Shown piece by piece: positions 49,601 through 61,150 of a DNA stretch of 64,000 nt. The position numbers and the translations under genes were made by a program. Where the stretch lies: assembly GCF_949987515.2 (NCBI RefSeq), contig NC_082694.2, positions 12,331,958 through 12,395,957 on the forward strand. The letters are read 5' to 3'. The notes under the pieces are model-generated. The model searched no databases. It was not told the DNA's origin and saw only the letters and a list, made by a program, of their open reading frames with translations. The stretch is from Delphinus delphis. Lineage: Eukaryota; Chordata; Mammalia; Artiodactyla; Delphinidae. The stretch's first letter is position 1, and every line of letters starts with the position of its first letter.

Positions 49601-50307
49601 CAACAGGATCCACTTCTTCCTGGCCCTGTGAGCAATGCCTGAGGGCCCCCAGTGGTGGTTCAAGGCCCTCAAGGGGTCACATGGTCAGAGCAGGGGAAGG
49701 CAAGGAGGAAGGTCCTGGGATAACGAACGTAGCCAGGAAATACCATTTGCTGCCCAGAGACTGAGGGACCCGAGGTAGAAAGTCCCAGGGAAATGGTGAC
49801 AGCCAGAATCTTGACCTGGGCTGGGCACACCATGGGCCCAGCAGCCTTGGTGCTGAGGACGGTCCTGCCCTCTGTGGACCCGGGTGCTCCTCCAGGGTGA
49901 CCTCAGCAGCCTCTCTCCACTGTCTCGCCTGAGTCCTTGTGGGGGCCGGGACCAGCTAGCCCTCTTTTCTGATGGCAGCTACATCGCCTCCGACATGGAG
50001 GAGGACAACCCCACATCCAAGCGGAGCATCTTCCAGTTCCTGCTGGGCAGGGAGCACTGGCCAGACCTCTACAAGGAGTTCCTCAAGCTGAAGGTGGAAT
50101 TCTTCCATGCGATGGAGCACCGAGCCTGGGTCACCCCAGATTTGTGTGAGGAGGTCTGTCGGGGATGAGGGCCGGGGAGCGCACCCCCAGAGGTGGAGGG
50201 GCTGGGCCCCTCCTCCAGGAGCTCACCCTGCTGTGCTTCCCTTTCAGATCCAGGCCCAGAACCCACATCACTGGGTCTGGAGTCGGGTGCGCCAGGGCGT
50301 CCCCTAG
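46570..50307 (+). CDS. SPDYE: Speedy/RINGO cell-cycle regulator, SPDYE-type (six coding exons, 224 aa)
   Basis: Spliced model: 46570-46669, 47428-47622, 49128-49186, 49542-49627, 49979-50153 and 50248-50307, 675 nt with the stop. All five introns are GT-AG and every junction keeps the frame (L-L-G|AG-D, K|Y, CT|C-Y, E|I), which chance would not give. Residues about 92-224 form the Speedy/RINGO domain: [32 protein letters not shown], the hallmark IASDMEED (residues 149-156), [12 protein letters not shown], then [13 protein letters not shown] near the end. Speedy/RINGO proteins bind and activate CDK1/CDK2 in place of a cyclin and without T-loop phosphorylation, in the nucleus of dividing and germ cells. 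Residues 1-91 are low-complexity and Lys/Arg-rich, as in the SPDYE subfamily. Length is near the ~237 aa I recall for human SPDYE4. The ATG exon is the least certain part: it has a polypyrimidine-like acceptor at 46557 and phase 1 matches exon 2. No gene typical of the human SPDYE4 neighbourhood is seen, so this may be a paralogue. Confidence 0.85.
47020..47605 (+). repeat. Tandem duplication, period about 293 bp, in SPDYE introns 1-2
   Basis: Two adjacent units (about 47020-47312 and 47313-47605) share 'gtgagtgagaagggaag'/'gtgagctgcaagggaag', 'cccaggtgggtc', 'cacacag.gtccttc' and the exon 2 start. The boundaries are read by eye and could move by 20 bp. Confidence 0.7.
47031..47253 (+). pseudogene. 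Duplicated, frame-broken copy of SPDYE exon 2
   Basis: Positions 47135-47253, with acceptor 'cctctctcctggcag', align with exon 2 (47428 on) at an offset of 293 bp, and the preceding intron ('ttcccaggtgggtc', with a small exon-like piece at 47031-47053) aligns as well. In the phase that exon 1 needs, it reads [15 protein letters not shown] (exon 2 has [14 protein letters not shown]) and then hits a stop. After a nine-C run (47171-47179) similarity to exon 2 continues in another frame (EAVSEQ, then RGQKRKR). So it is a tandem exon duplicate with a probable one-base shift. If the small piece at 47031 were used (23 nt, with ATG), the second frame would stay open to a weak donor at 47254 in phase with exon 2, so an alternative first exon is not excluded. 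Confidence 0.55.
47428..47622 (+). CDS. SPDYE: SPDYE-type gene, exon 2
   Basis: Acceptor 'ttgttcctgcag', donor G|gtctgt at 47623. It encodes residues 34-98 plus the first base of Glu99: a Ser/Pro-rich start, [18 protein letters not shown], a Lys/Arg cluster (KLRMSKRR) and the beginning of the Speedy domain (DQEAFYRLL). The join to exon 3 makes the family-typical RLL-E-DPVIQ. Confidence 0.85.
48187..48346. mobile_element. hAT-type non-autonomous DNA transposon relic in SPDYE intron 2
   Basis: Left end 'tgtccaatgcagcacccact' with 'agccacatg', right end complement 'gctgtccagtacggtagcca' with 'ttagccatgt': terminal inverted repeats of about 25 bp with mismatches. The 160-bp size fits a MER-type hAT-Charlie derivative. 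No transposase is present. Exact subfamily not assigned. Confidence 0.65.
49128..49186 (+). CDS. SPDYE: SPDYE-type gene, exon 3
   Basis: Acceptor 'cttcctttacag', donor AAG|gtaccc. 59 nt encode [20 protein letters not shown], the first helices of the Speedy/RINGO domain. It ends in phase 0 before the Tyr-Leu-Leu of the next exon. Confidence 0.92.
49542..49627 (+). CDS. SPDYE: SPDYE-type gene, exon 4
   Basis: Acceptor 'tgtctccacgcag', donor CT|gtgagc. 86 nt encode [20 protein letters not shown] and NRIHFFLA, the hydrophobic core helices of the domain, and split Leu147 with exon 5. Confidence 0.93.
49979..50153 (+). CDS. SPDYE: SPDYE-type gene, exon 5
   Basis: Acceptor 'ctgatggcag', donor GAG|gtctgt. 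175 nt encode [48 protein letters not shown] and LCEE. The acidic DMEED motif lies on the CDK-binding side in known Speedy structures and is intact here. Confidence 0.94.
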
Positions 50308-50345
50308 GTTCCCAAGGAGTGGAGCAGGGGCTGCAGGTGGTCCAG
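50248..50345 (+). CDS. SPDYE: SPDYE-type gene, exon 6 (stop at 50305-50307, short 3' UTR)
   Basis: Acceptor 'cttccctttcag'. It encodes [19 protein letters not shown] and a TAG stop. Thirty-eight bases later there is a strong donor, CAG|gtgagt (50346), which implies that the exon is spliced to a further 3' UTR exon. The distance is short enough to avoid nonsense-mediated decay. An AATAAA at 50927-50932 would serve an unspliced alternative. Confidence 0.88.
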
Positions 50346-53300
50346 GTGAGTACTGGGCCTCCTGGTGGGGACAACCCCACCCCGTGCCCTGCAGTCACCT
50401 CCAGGGCTGGTGGTCACTTGGAAGTGCCACTGCATCCCTTAACGCACTGTTAGCCTAGTAAGGGCCCTGCGAACTCCCATGGTACAGAAAGTAATTACTG
50501 TGTTTATACAAAAACTCTCCAAATGGATTCAACTATGGAATCATTTACCATGCTATACAAGGTCCCAATTTGCATATCAATTTCTTTTTTTTCTTCTTTT
50601 TTTTTTTTTAGGAAAACTCTTGGAAATGCTGATCTAAGTAGTGAATGAAAACCTCTGCAGGGTTTTGATCTGAGTTGATTTTTAAATATAAATACATGAA
50701 AAACACTGAGGTCATCCTTTCTGGAAAAGGAGCCATTACCATGGTGGCTCTTGGGAAAAAAAAACAATTAACTCCAACATGTCATCAAAGGTTTTGTGTG
50801 CTCTGCTCCCACTTGACGCAAGCTGCCCTGAGCTGGGTCCCTGTAGTATGTGTCAGGGTCTAGCCTCACGTGGACGGAAGGAGCTCCTAGGGCTCTCTAG
50901 TCTCTGAACAAATAAGCTCGCTGGATAATAAAGGAAACAAGAACACATGCAGAGCTGTGAGGAAGCCCGTGACAAACGACACATGCACAGACCGATCACC
51001 TGACGAGCATCACATGCTTTAGCATTTGTTTTCCTTGGCTGAAATTTCGTTTTTATGTGTGGATTTACTTGAAGTGGAGGGAGACCTTCTGTGAAGTGCA
51101 TAAGGAACCCCCTGCTTGGGCAGACGGCTGTACTAGGACAGTCCTGTGAGCTGAGCCCTCCGCCCTTTGCCTCATTGCAGGGGCCCATTCTGACCCCAGG
51201 AGAAAGAAAAGGAGAGAGACAAGCAGGGCAAGTGTGTTCTGAGATAAACCGAATTGGGTATGAAGTTTCATCCATCCCCTAGGTTTTTATTTGAGGACCA
51301 AGAATATGTCAGGACTACATATTCCTACTGTATATATCAGGAGTCTCAAAATTCGAAAGAAAATAGTGTTTTTACTACAAGAAGGAAAAGAAAGAAAGAA
51401 AAATATCCGCGGCCCCTCTTGGATCTGGTCACGCATAAGAGCAACGAGGGTGACAGCTGATTCTCCCGGACCCCCTGTCCTACACGCACCTTGTGCTGTG
51501 GTGCCGACAGCTTCCTCGCTGGGGGGTCTGCCTTCCACTCTGATCTCACTTTCTCTCTCTGCTTGTAGCTCCTGCCCCCTCTCCCTCCCCCACCACAGGG
51601 CCTCCAGGCAGCTGTAGAGGGACAGCACTGGGCCTCCAGCTCTCCTCAGGCCCGCAGACCATGGCAGCCTGAACCTGGGGTGTCGAAACCAGCCAGTGGC
51701 ACGATGGCCCCCCAGCCTTCCAGTGGGTGTCAGCTGACAAAGGCCCTGACCCCTGAGTACTCTGAAAGGGTCTAGCAGTAACATGGAGGGGGGCACCCAA
51801 GGGAGACAAGAGACCAGAGCAGGAGCCTCCACAGAGACTGAGGATGGGCAAAGGGAGAAGGGACAGAAAGTCAGGAAGAGGCCTGGACCACCAAGGAGGA
51901 GGAACCTGAGAAGAGCCCAAAGAAACAACTAGAAGGTAGTGAGGAAAAGAGGCAGAGACAGGAAGGAGAGAAACACCTGAGGAGAGAGAAGGAAGTCCGC
52001 ATCTAACCTGCTGGAGAGCAGCCTTACCCAATGGAGAGATGGGAACTGTCAGCCGGAGGACTGAGGGAAGGCATGGAGAACATCAGTGGGCCGACCTAAG
52101 ACTCACACACAGTGGGAACAGAAGGGGGGAATCGTATGCTATCGTTCACTCTGACATTACAGAAATAACCCAACCTTCACACTCAGAGAAGGGAGAGAGC
52201 AGGGGAGGGGCTCATGAATGCTGCCTGGGGGAGAGGTGGGGAGGTGCCAGGGTGCTATCAAAGCTGGAAACGAGAACCGTGGAAGTCGGGTAAGGAAAAG
52301 AGGGATTCGAGGAATCCTACGAAGGCATTAGCGCTAAATGCAGTCACAAAAACATGAGCCATCCTAACTGCCGAAGTCACGAATACAGCAAATTTTGAGA
52401 GCAGAGAAAACAGACCAAAGATACACAGTAAATGTAAGAAGTGCGGTATAAATACAGAAATATAAAAACTAGACACACCTTATTATTAGTAAATCTGAAC
52501 TCAACACCAAAAGAAAAAGATCTTCAGACTGAATCACAAAGCAAAACCCAGCTGTGTGGTTTGTAAGAGCTTGTCCTTAAATCATCAGAGGTGCGAGGGC
52601 TACACCAACAGACATGCTCAACTGAGAGTAGGAATTGGGATTTTTACACCAGGGGAAGGAAAATTAAGGCTCAAAACCCTTCAGAGAGACCAAGAAGGTC
52701 TTTGGGGTCGGGGTGGGGGGCCCCGGGGGCACCTGTCCAGCATTAAAGGCCATCCCAGGGCCTGGGCTGGTCCACTGCAGCTTGATTTGCTCAGGGATGT
52801 TCAGGTTTACAGCTCTCTATACGTATAGCCCCCTTTAGGTAGGAAGTTTTATTACTGGGCAGCTGCTACACAGTATTACTGGGTAATCACTGCAATTGCC
52901 AGACAGAAACTATCTAGCTCTTCGTCTCTTTTTTTTCCCCTGGAAATGTCTAATTTTGCCAAGAAATTTCTGGTAAGGTTCCCAGGAACCTCACAGTCAA
53001 GTCTTGTAAAAAGCCGACTCCTTTCAGGAAGCAATACAGTTGTTCAACGCTCTCTATCCCATGAAGGTTTAGCATTTTCCTCGAGTCCTCAAAACCTCCA
53101 TCAGCAAACGACCACGGTACTTTTCAGTCTGTGACACCCAGTCTGTGCTGCCCCAGAAGGCCAAGGTGGAAGCAGCTGGGCTAAGGGTTGGTTCTCTCCT
53201 CAAGGTGGCCGCTGAGGGGCAAACCCAGAACCAACAGGACTGGGCAATGGGCCACACTATGTCTCCATCCACACACCTGTGACTCCGTCCCAGGAAGCCT

Positions 53301-56300
53301 GACACAAATGGGGCCAACCCCAAGGCGTTCCAGTTACTCAGCTAAAAGGTCGCCCATTCTTCCTTTAGTCAGAGAGTCCCCTCAGTATGTTAGGGGAAAC
53401 CCAAGGCCACTCTGGGGGCCACTGCTGCTGCAGCACTGAGGCTGGTGCCATTCGGGGGAGCTGGTGCAAGGATTACACAACTGCAGAGACAGTTGGGGCT
53501 TTCAGAGAACAGCTGAGTGTCTGATAATGGAAAAGGCAAGTGAACAGTACTGGGAGCTCAGGGGAGACAACCAAGGGCCTGGAAACTCCATAAGCAAAGC
53601 CCAGGGGAGAACAAGCGGTGGGGACTCGGGACGGGCTGTGTTCACATCTGGGTCATTACATCCCACACAGCATCACAGCGTCTGCTCAGGAACTCAAGCA
53701 GAAAGGGTGTTGATAAAGGGAAGCAGATGGAGGGGTTTTTGGAGCAGAGGATGAAGAAGCCCCAACAAACCTCCAGAAACTCCAGGGCGGGGCCCCCGGG
53801 CAGAGCTGGTATTAACGCCCTGCTGCCAGGTATGCACCATCTGCCCTCGTGTCCGCCTATAACGGCTTCGCCTCCTCTCCCACCTCCCGGCCTTGCCTGG
53901 GCATCTCTCGCTGGCATCTCCCAACGGCACACTCTTACCTGGTCCCATACGGGAAACACAGGTGGAGGCTAAGGAGAGAGGAGGAGGTGGTGAAGACGCC
54001 GAGTTGACATCCAGGCCCCTCACAGGGCACAGGGGATGACCTACAGGTGAACCAGTGCGACAGAGGGGGTGTGGAGGGAGGTGACCAGACAGCACCTGCG
54101 CCCTCCTCTGGGGACCCGCAGAGATTTCATCGCCTGAGGGCTGGGGCTCCTCTCATCTAGATCTTACGGGGCAGGAGACTGCAGCCAGGGATGCTAATTA
54201 CAGTGGATTTGCTAAGGATTCTTCCCTCAACTCCAGAGTTACACACATTTGCCCAAAATATCTTCTTAATCTCTGAAATGGCACAGTAAGCAGAATTAAA
54301 ATACTCTTGATAAGTGAAAGATATGCACACAAATAAACACAAATGAAAGAAAAACAAGTGGCACCAACTAGCTTCCAACCACCGTCCCTGTGATGAGTCC
54401 CCCAGTAAGGTGACTCCACAGATCAGCACCTGGCATGTCTGGGCTCTGAAAGCACACGGTCCACAGTGTCCCAAGGCCCTGCACCTGCGCATAAGACTCA
54501 GGATGGCGCCACTGACTACAGAGGCAAGGCGAGACACTTCACACCTGAGTACTGGAGTAAAAGCAGCGGAAATTAAGAACATGTGCTTATTTACAGATTT
54601 TCATTGCTTTTATTGAGCTTAGTATGAAATTAATTCTTTTCCTAAATTTCCTACTTCATGTTTTAATGTACCATGGAAGAAATACTTTCAGCTAAAAGAG
54701 AAAATTTTTAATTAAGATAGTTGTTGTAATGACCAAGAAAGCAACACAGGCTAATTCAATTAATCTAATTCCAAGAAACTACACAAAGGCCTTTGTTTTT
54801 CCAAAGATGCACAGAGAAAGGAAGAGTCGGTGTGTCTGCTTTTTAAAGGTGTTCATAAACTCTGCCTGGTGCAACGTCCTTGTAACTTACATTTAACCGG
54901 CCTCTTCCTGAGGGTCTACTGGACCAGGAAGAAAGGCAGTAATGGACCAGGTTCTCGGGTAGAAACAGCGTGGTCTGGGCGCCCAGGCTGGTCTGGGCTG
55001 CGATGGGGAGCGGTGCGGACTTGGGCCAGCCACCCCTCCCTGAGCCTCCGGGTCTCAGCTGTAGAACGAGGGGCAGGACGAGATGCCACCTGAGGGAGCT
55101 TCTGGTGCAGCTGCCTGATAGATGGGTTCCCCTCGTCTGGGGCCTGAAAGTCCTGCCCTCTGAGCAGCCCCCACTTTCCATCCTAGCCTCACTTTCACTC
55201 AAGAACATAAGATGGAGCAAAGCAAGAGGATGGAGAACAGGCAAGTCTTCCTTATCCACAGGCAAAATCAAGGATGTGGTTTTAGGGGCTCTTCTTTTAT
55301 CGAAAAAGACTTTTCGGAAGCTTGTGACTGTAATGAGAAGCAACCAGTGTATTTTGGAGTAGGGGGAACCTGGCCTTGGAAGCAGGAAAAGTCACCTGGG
55401 AAGCTTCGGAACCAGCGTGGGTATCTGCCGGGCGCAGTAAGTGCTGACGGAGGCCTCCACGTGGAGGGGGTGCTTTTCCGACCTCACCTCTGCTTCCTTC
55501 CACTGCTGGTTAAAAATTGCAGACACAGGGGTACAGAGGTGACCAAATCCTGTCCCCTCCCCTATTGCTTAACTGGAGAGATCTTCATACAGTGAGGCAT
55601 TTTTCCCCAAGATTTGGTCAGTATGAGGATGGGGAACCCAGAAGAGAGGCCCCCAACCCTGTATGAAGGAGGCGACAAAGTCTTCCTGCTTTGGTCTCAG
55701 ATTGGTCCACGGCCTTCAGTTTCACCCAGTTCCCAACATCCTCTCCCGGCCTGGCCTACTCCGGTCGCTCAGACTGGGCTTTGGCATGTGCTTCCCTTGG
55801 AATTGTCACAAGTCCATTCCTCTGACAACTCCTGCCTCGGCTCCCACAGGCTCTGGCTTCCAGTCCAATGCTGGCTCCCATGCTCGGGCCTGTCTACAGC
55901 CCAGCAGGCTCACCGGCCTCCCACCAAGCGTGTTTGCACACTGACCACCAGGCTGAGAGATGCGAGCCCCCCTCCTTCCTGCCTCCTGTAGGATGTCAGG
56001 AGACCCCCTAAGCTGGGACATGCCCCTCTCCATATGCTGTGAAGTCAGCTGGTTTCTAGACAAAGGGTGAGAAAGTGGCCTTATTCAAGTAAGATTACGC
56101 AGCACCAAGGAGAAGTTCTGTGAGGCTTACACCAATGGTGTCCTGCGGCTAAGGCCTGGTGTCTATGCCTCAGAGCTTCCCACAAGTTCGTGCCTTCACT
56201 CCTTTGGAAGACACTCGAGCGAGGAGCACAGATGTCAGCATCCGTCGGGGAAACAGTAATAACCTGAGTGTGTGTGTGACTGTATACTGTTTCTTTAATC

Positions 56301-57503
56301 ATGTCCATCTATGGAGGCAATGACATGCATTCCATCTGTGTAAGCAGAGAAGATGGATGGACAAGTGAGGAATCATACTGTGACAGACATTACCAGTACT
56401 CACCAGTGTCTAGTTCTCCCCTTTGTGAAAGAACACGTACAAGGTGGAGCAATTTATTTCACGCCAACAGGCTGTAGCCAGAAGTGACATAGGCCACTTC
56501 TGGGCCAGAACACTCAACGCTGGATGCGTTTCCCCAGCTCTTTCCTGCCAGGGCTGTGAGGAGGCTAAAACATTCCGGATGGTGAGAGCCATACTCCCAA
56601 GATTTTTTGAGAGCCCACAAAGAGCTGGCAGTGACTTCTGCGATGATCCTAACGTGTTTGCTCGGGAGCAGACTGTCCAGAACATCATCTGTGCTCCTCG
56701 GGAGGCCCCAAATATAAAGACAATGCTGTTTCCAGACCATCTGCAATCTTCCATCCTGCTCTCTCCCTTAGAAAGCCTGATATTTGCTTTTGTTGACAGC
56801 ATTCCAATGACTGTTCTCCTTCGTACACGAGAGTTCATACGTGTGCAAATAACTCAAGTCATTCTTCAATCAGAGAAAAGCTTAGAAGTTATAAACAATG
56901 GAGAGTGCAGACAGCAACAGCTGCCCAGTGCTGAGTTCTCTATACCCTGATTCAAATGGAATTTCCATAACCTACCATTTTAATTTTTTTCTTTTCTTTT
57001 TAATTAGAAGAAAAAACTCTTTAAGTGTGAAAGAAGCACAGTTCACCCTCCCTATCAGCCACCTTGCCTATGCTTCACACACAGGGGCAAGTCCCGGGGC
57101 GGGCACACAGGTGGAACAGTGAAGGTCTGAAGAGAACCACTGATGCACGCCTTCCGGACGCAAGCCCCCTCTGCAGGAGCAAACACCACATGGGTTTTTG
57201 TCAAACTCTCAATGGAAACATTTCTGTTTGCTTTCATTTTTACTTTTAAAGCTAAACCCCACAATTCAGGGTGTGGAAACGTGAAATCACTGGATGGACC
57301 TTGCAGCTTCGACCAGTTTACGGTCCCACCGGCCATTTAGGAGGCAGAGGGCACATCAGTATCTGGACAGCAGGGAGCCGCCTTCTTCCTGGACTGGAAA
57401 CCTGAAGCTGCAGACCACTTTATACAAATCCCCTTCCTCAGCATCTGGTCCAGAAACTTGATACAGACATATGTTCTCTAAATCCTGGGTGAAAATGAAC
57501 TTT
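50346..57503. other. Downstream flank of SPDYE, no further gene seen
   Basis: 7 kb of mostly single-copy-looking DNA with T-rich (50583-50610) and A-rich patches. A polypyrimidine tract and AG at about 51540-51570 could be an acceptor for a 3' UTR exon of the SPDYE gene, but this is only a guess. The 168-codon frame 56444-56950 lacks a recognisable domain, and the phrase 'gaagtgacataggccacttc' inside it is reminiscent of an old LTR. No coding exon can be supported. Confidence 0.4.
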
Positions 57504-57871
57504 TTTTAAAAATAAATTTATTTATTTCATTTCATTTATTTTATTTTTGGCTGTGTTGGGTCTTCATTGCTGTGAGCGGGCTTTTCTCTACTTGCGGCGA
57601 GCATGGGCTACTCTTCGTCGTGGTGCACGGGCTTCTCATTGCCGTGGCTTCTCTTGTTGTGGAGCACGGGCTCTAGGCGCACGGGCTTCAGTAGTTGTGG
57701 CACACGGGCTCAGTAGTTGTAGTTCGCGGGCTCTAGAGCGCAGGCTCAGTAGTTGTGGCACACAGGCTTAGTCGCTCTGCGGCATGTGGGATCTTCCTGG
57801 ACCAGGGCTCAAACCCGTGTCCCCTGCATTGGCAGGCGGATTCTTAACCACTGCGCCACCAGGGAAACCCC
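57504..57871 (-). mobile_element. CHR-type SINE, long form, antisense
   Basis: Reverse orientation: a TTTATT tail, 'ggctgtgttgggtcttcatt', 'gcgggcttttctctacttgc', 'gcatgtgggatcttcctgga', 'ctcaaacccgtgtcccctgc' and 'ccactgcgccaccagggaaa'. At about 360 bp it is the longest SINE copy, with partly repeated 'cgggctctag' and 'gtagttgtggcacac' stretches. Confidence 0.92.
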
Positions 57872-59052
57872 TGCACTTTTATTTTAAAATATAATTTCTG
57901 AAGACCTCTCTGTAGTGGAAATTTCTTATTTTTTCTATTTAGAGCAGGCTTCATGTTGGGTAATTCTTCATTAGGGTATAAATCTCCTCCTGTTTAAGAT
58001 GATCGATCATACTATGAGGATGCCTGGCACTGTCACAGGATGTACGAACTTACTTTAGACAAGACTATGGTGACACCTTAGGAAATGCTAAAAGCCCTTC
58101 ATTGCTGCAGAAAGTAAAACTATATGACAGAGCTTCTTTAAAAACTTTGCATTTCTGAGCATAAAGTCACTTCACCTGAATCACCTGAAATCTTTTTGAA
58201 AGATTTCGAAAACTAATATCCATCTCAGCCCCCACTGCTCTACTCTCTGAAACCCCAAACTAAAGTAATCATCAAGAGTTTTGAAAAGAAACCAAAAAAT
58301 TTTATTTACAAAAGTAAATTTTCACTCATTTTTATATTCTCATAATGTTAATGCCAACAGCAACAGTCTCTGGGATATTTAAAACCCTTGATTTTAAAAT
58401 GCATTGAGGTTTGTGCAGCTCATTTCCCCCCCAGTTATATTATAAAACTTATAAAGGTTTCTTTAGCTTTGTTGTTTGGGCACGCTTTTGTGCAGAAGTC
58501 ACGTTTCAGGGTAGGCTTACCACCAGACATGATCACATAAGCATTGGCTGTGGATTTCCAAGAAGCAAAGGAGCCAATCTCAGCAAAGCTCGCACTGGCA
58601 TCTTCAGCTGTTTAAATTTGAAGAGGAGTTCTGCGAAACTTGTGTTCCCTAAAGAAATACAATTGGAGGGAAGGGGTCACGTATCTAAATAAATTCAGCG
58701 ACACATCCTCTTTCAAAGAAGCTTCAGACACATAACCACATTTCAAGCTGGCGTTCTTCCGTTTGAAAACAATTACTGAAAGATAATATTTAAACTATGA
58801 AATTCCCTAATGCACTATAGGGTATGATTTGATATAAAATTTTAATTTATCCATTCTGTACTTCAGAAATTGACCTGTAACCATATGTGAAACTATTAAT
58901 ACTGTTTAAATACATATATTACTTAAATATAATTAATAAATGTGCCCATCTATCCTCAATTACCATAATCCATGCACTTAATAATTTACCTAAAAAAAAA
59001 GACACAGGCTCAAAATGAGTAACAGAGGAGTTAATCTAAAGCCTCTTCCTCT
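57872..59052. other. Intergenic, AT-rich, nothing recognised
   Basis: The open frame 58411-58692 has no domain. AT content rises toward 58900-58980. No feature can be supported. Confidence 0.45.
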
Positions 59053-59181
59053 AACAAGCAATGGTTCCCAACCTTGGTCCAACAGAGTCTGATGTAATTT
59101 ATGTGGAGTACAGCCTGGGATCTGGAGCTCTGAAAGCTGCCCAGGTGATTCTGATGTGCAGCCAAGGTCAAGAACCACTGC
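59053..59181. mobile_element. MER5A (hAT-Charlie) DNA transposon relic
   Basis: Left 'aatggttcccaaccttggtc', middle 'tctggagctctgaaagctgc', right 'ccaggtgattctgatgtgca' and 'caagaaccactgc'. The termini are inverted repeats and the internal order is the classic MER5A pattern. Non-coding. Confidence 0.85.
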
Positions 59182-59727
59182 TCTAAGGGGACGCAGTAAG
59201 TGTATGACCTGCAAATTCTATTAAGCATCATCTTCCTCTTTGCCTCCATCCTCACCACATGCCACTGTCCACAGTTCCCTTTCTTCAGCCCCAACATATA
59301 CACATACATGATCCCGATGAGTCTCTAAGCCACAACAAGCATCCTAGTAGACATGCAGACAGCAGAGTGTACAGGTGGGTCATATGATCCCATGAAGATG
59401 GACAGAGAAGAGTCTCATGATATGAATCGAGTGGCTTTCTGATAAAAGCATAACTAACACAAGAAAGAGTTGTAATGCTGCACAAAATATGAAGAAAGCA
59501 ACTATTTCTCTTTAGTATTTCCTTTTATCGACTCTGCCAGTAATCTGTGAATTAAATGTGTTTAATAAACCTCAACAGGAATTAAGAGAGATTTCCTATT
59601 TAATTGTTATCCACAGTGTTCCCAAGACCTTGCTAAAACTCAAAGACAGAGAACAAATACATATGAGCTATGGAAAACATCTCCAATGTTCTGATACACT
59701 GTGGACTCTAACAGACCATTTAGACTT

Positions 59728-59846
59728 TTTTTTTTTTGGCCACAGCACGCGGCATGAGGGATCTTAGTTCCCTGACCAAGGATTGAACCCTCACCCCCTG
59801 CAGTGGAAGCACAGAGTCCTAACCACTGGACCACCAGGGAAGTCCC
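59728..59846 (-). mobile_element. CHR-type SINE, short form, with perfect 16-bp target duplication
   Basis: Reverse orientation: T tail, 'ggccacagcacgcggcatga', 'gaccaaggattgaaccctca', 'agtcctaaccactggaccac' and 'cagggaagtcccc'. The duplication 'cagaccatttagactt' is perfect (59712-59727 and 59847-59862). Confidence 0.95.
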
Positions 59847-59884
59847 CAGACCATTTAGACTTAATGTGACTATCACTATGGTTA

Positions 59885-61150
59885 GGTTTCAATGTATCAT
59901 CTTGCCATTTGTTTTCTATTTTCTCTGTCTGTTCTCTGGTTCCCTTTTCCTCTTTTCCTCTCTCTTGGACTGAGTACTTTTTATGATTCCACTATAGCTC
60001 CTTTATTGCTTATTGGCTCTCACTCTGTTTTCTTATCTTAGTGGTTGCTTTATGATTCATAGTATCATCTCTATCACAGATTACCTTCAAGTAAGATTAT
60101 ACCTCTTCACAGGTAGTATAAGGGCCTTATGGCTGTAATTCCATTTCTCCCTGCCCAGCCTCTGAGCTATTATTGTCATACATTTTGCTTTTCAGATTTT
60201 ATAAACCCCATAGTACATTTTTATTATTTTTATAAGTCAATTATCTTTAAAAAGTATTTTTAAAAGAAACAAACCTTATGTATATCTCCATGTAGTTACC
60301 ATCTCCAATGCTCTTCATTCCTTTGTGTAGATCCATATTTCAATCTGACACTATTTTCCTTCTGCCTCAAGGACTTACTGTAACATTTCCAGTAGTGTGG
60401 GTCTGCTGTTGATGAATTGTCCCAGCTTTTGTGTGTCTGAAAAAGGCTTTATTTCATGGTCTTTTTTTTTTTGAAAGATATTTTTGCTGGGTATAAAATT
60501 CTAACTAGATAGTGGTTTTCCTTTGAGTCCTTTACAGATGTTACTCCACTAATTTATCACTTGCATTGTTTCCTATGAAAAATATGCTATCACTCTTATT
60601 TTTTTCTCTGTAACATGTCTTTTTCCTCTGGCTGCTTTGAAGACTTTTTATCATTAGTTTTAGGCAATTTGGTTATTATGTGCCTTGGTGCAACTTTCTT
60701 CATGTTTCTCAGGCTTGGGATTCATTGAACTTCTTGCAACTGTGGACCTCAGTTTTCATTAAACTTGTAAATTTTCCACCCATTATTTCTTCGAGTATTT
60801 TTTTCTGTCCCTCTCCCCCATTTTTCTCTTCTTCAGGGACTCCAATCTCATGTAAATTGGGTCCTTTAAGTCCCAGAGCTTACTCCATATTTAATGCTCT
60901 GTTGCTTTTTTTTAATTTTTTTCTTTTTGCATTTCATTTTGGATAGTTTCTAATGCTATGTCTTCAAACTCAGTATTTTTTTTTATTCTGCAATGTCTAA
61001 TCTGCTATTAATCCCATTCAGTGTGTTTTTCTCAGAATTATAGTTTTCACCTCTAAAAGTTCAGTTAGATTCTTTTTATATTTCCATATCTCTTAATGTT
61101 CTGAAATATGGAATAATGTTATATGGAATTGAGTTATAATAACTGTCTTA
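59885..61150 (-). mobile_element. Ancient LINE-1 (L1M) fragment, antisense
   Basis: The + strand shows the complement of a familiar old L1 stretch: 'gatgaattgtcccagctttt', 'tctgaaaaaggctttatttc', 'tttgctgggtataaaattct', 'ctggctgctttgaagacttt', 'tgattcattgaacttctt'-like phrase and 'cccattatttcttcgag'. No frame is intact. Confidence 0.8.

Noticed and set aside
51287..51928. 213-codon minus-strand open frame
   Set aside because: Low-complexity Leu/Ser/Pro-rich composition and no splice or domain support.
56444..56950. 168-codon + strand open frame
   Set aside because: No domain recognised, and part of it resembles an old LTR ('gaagtgacataggccacttc'). Worth a BLASTP but not annotated as a gene.
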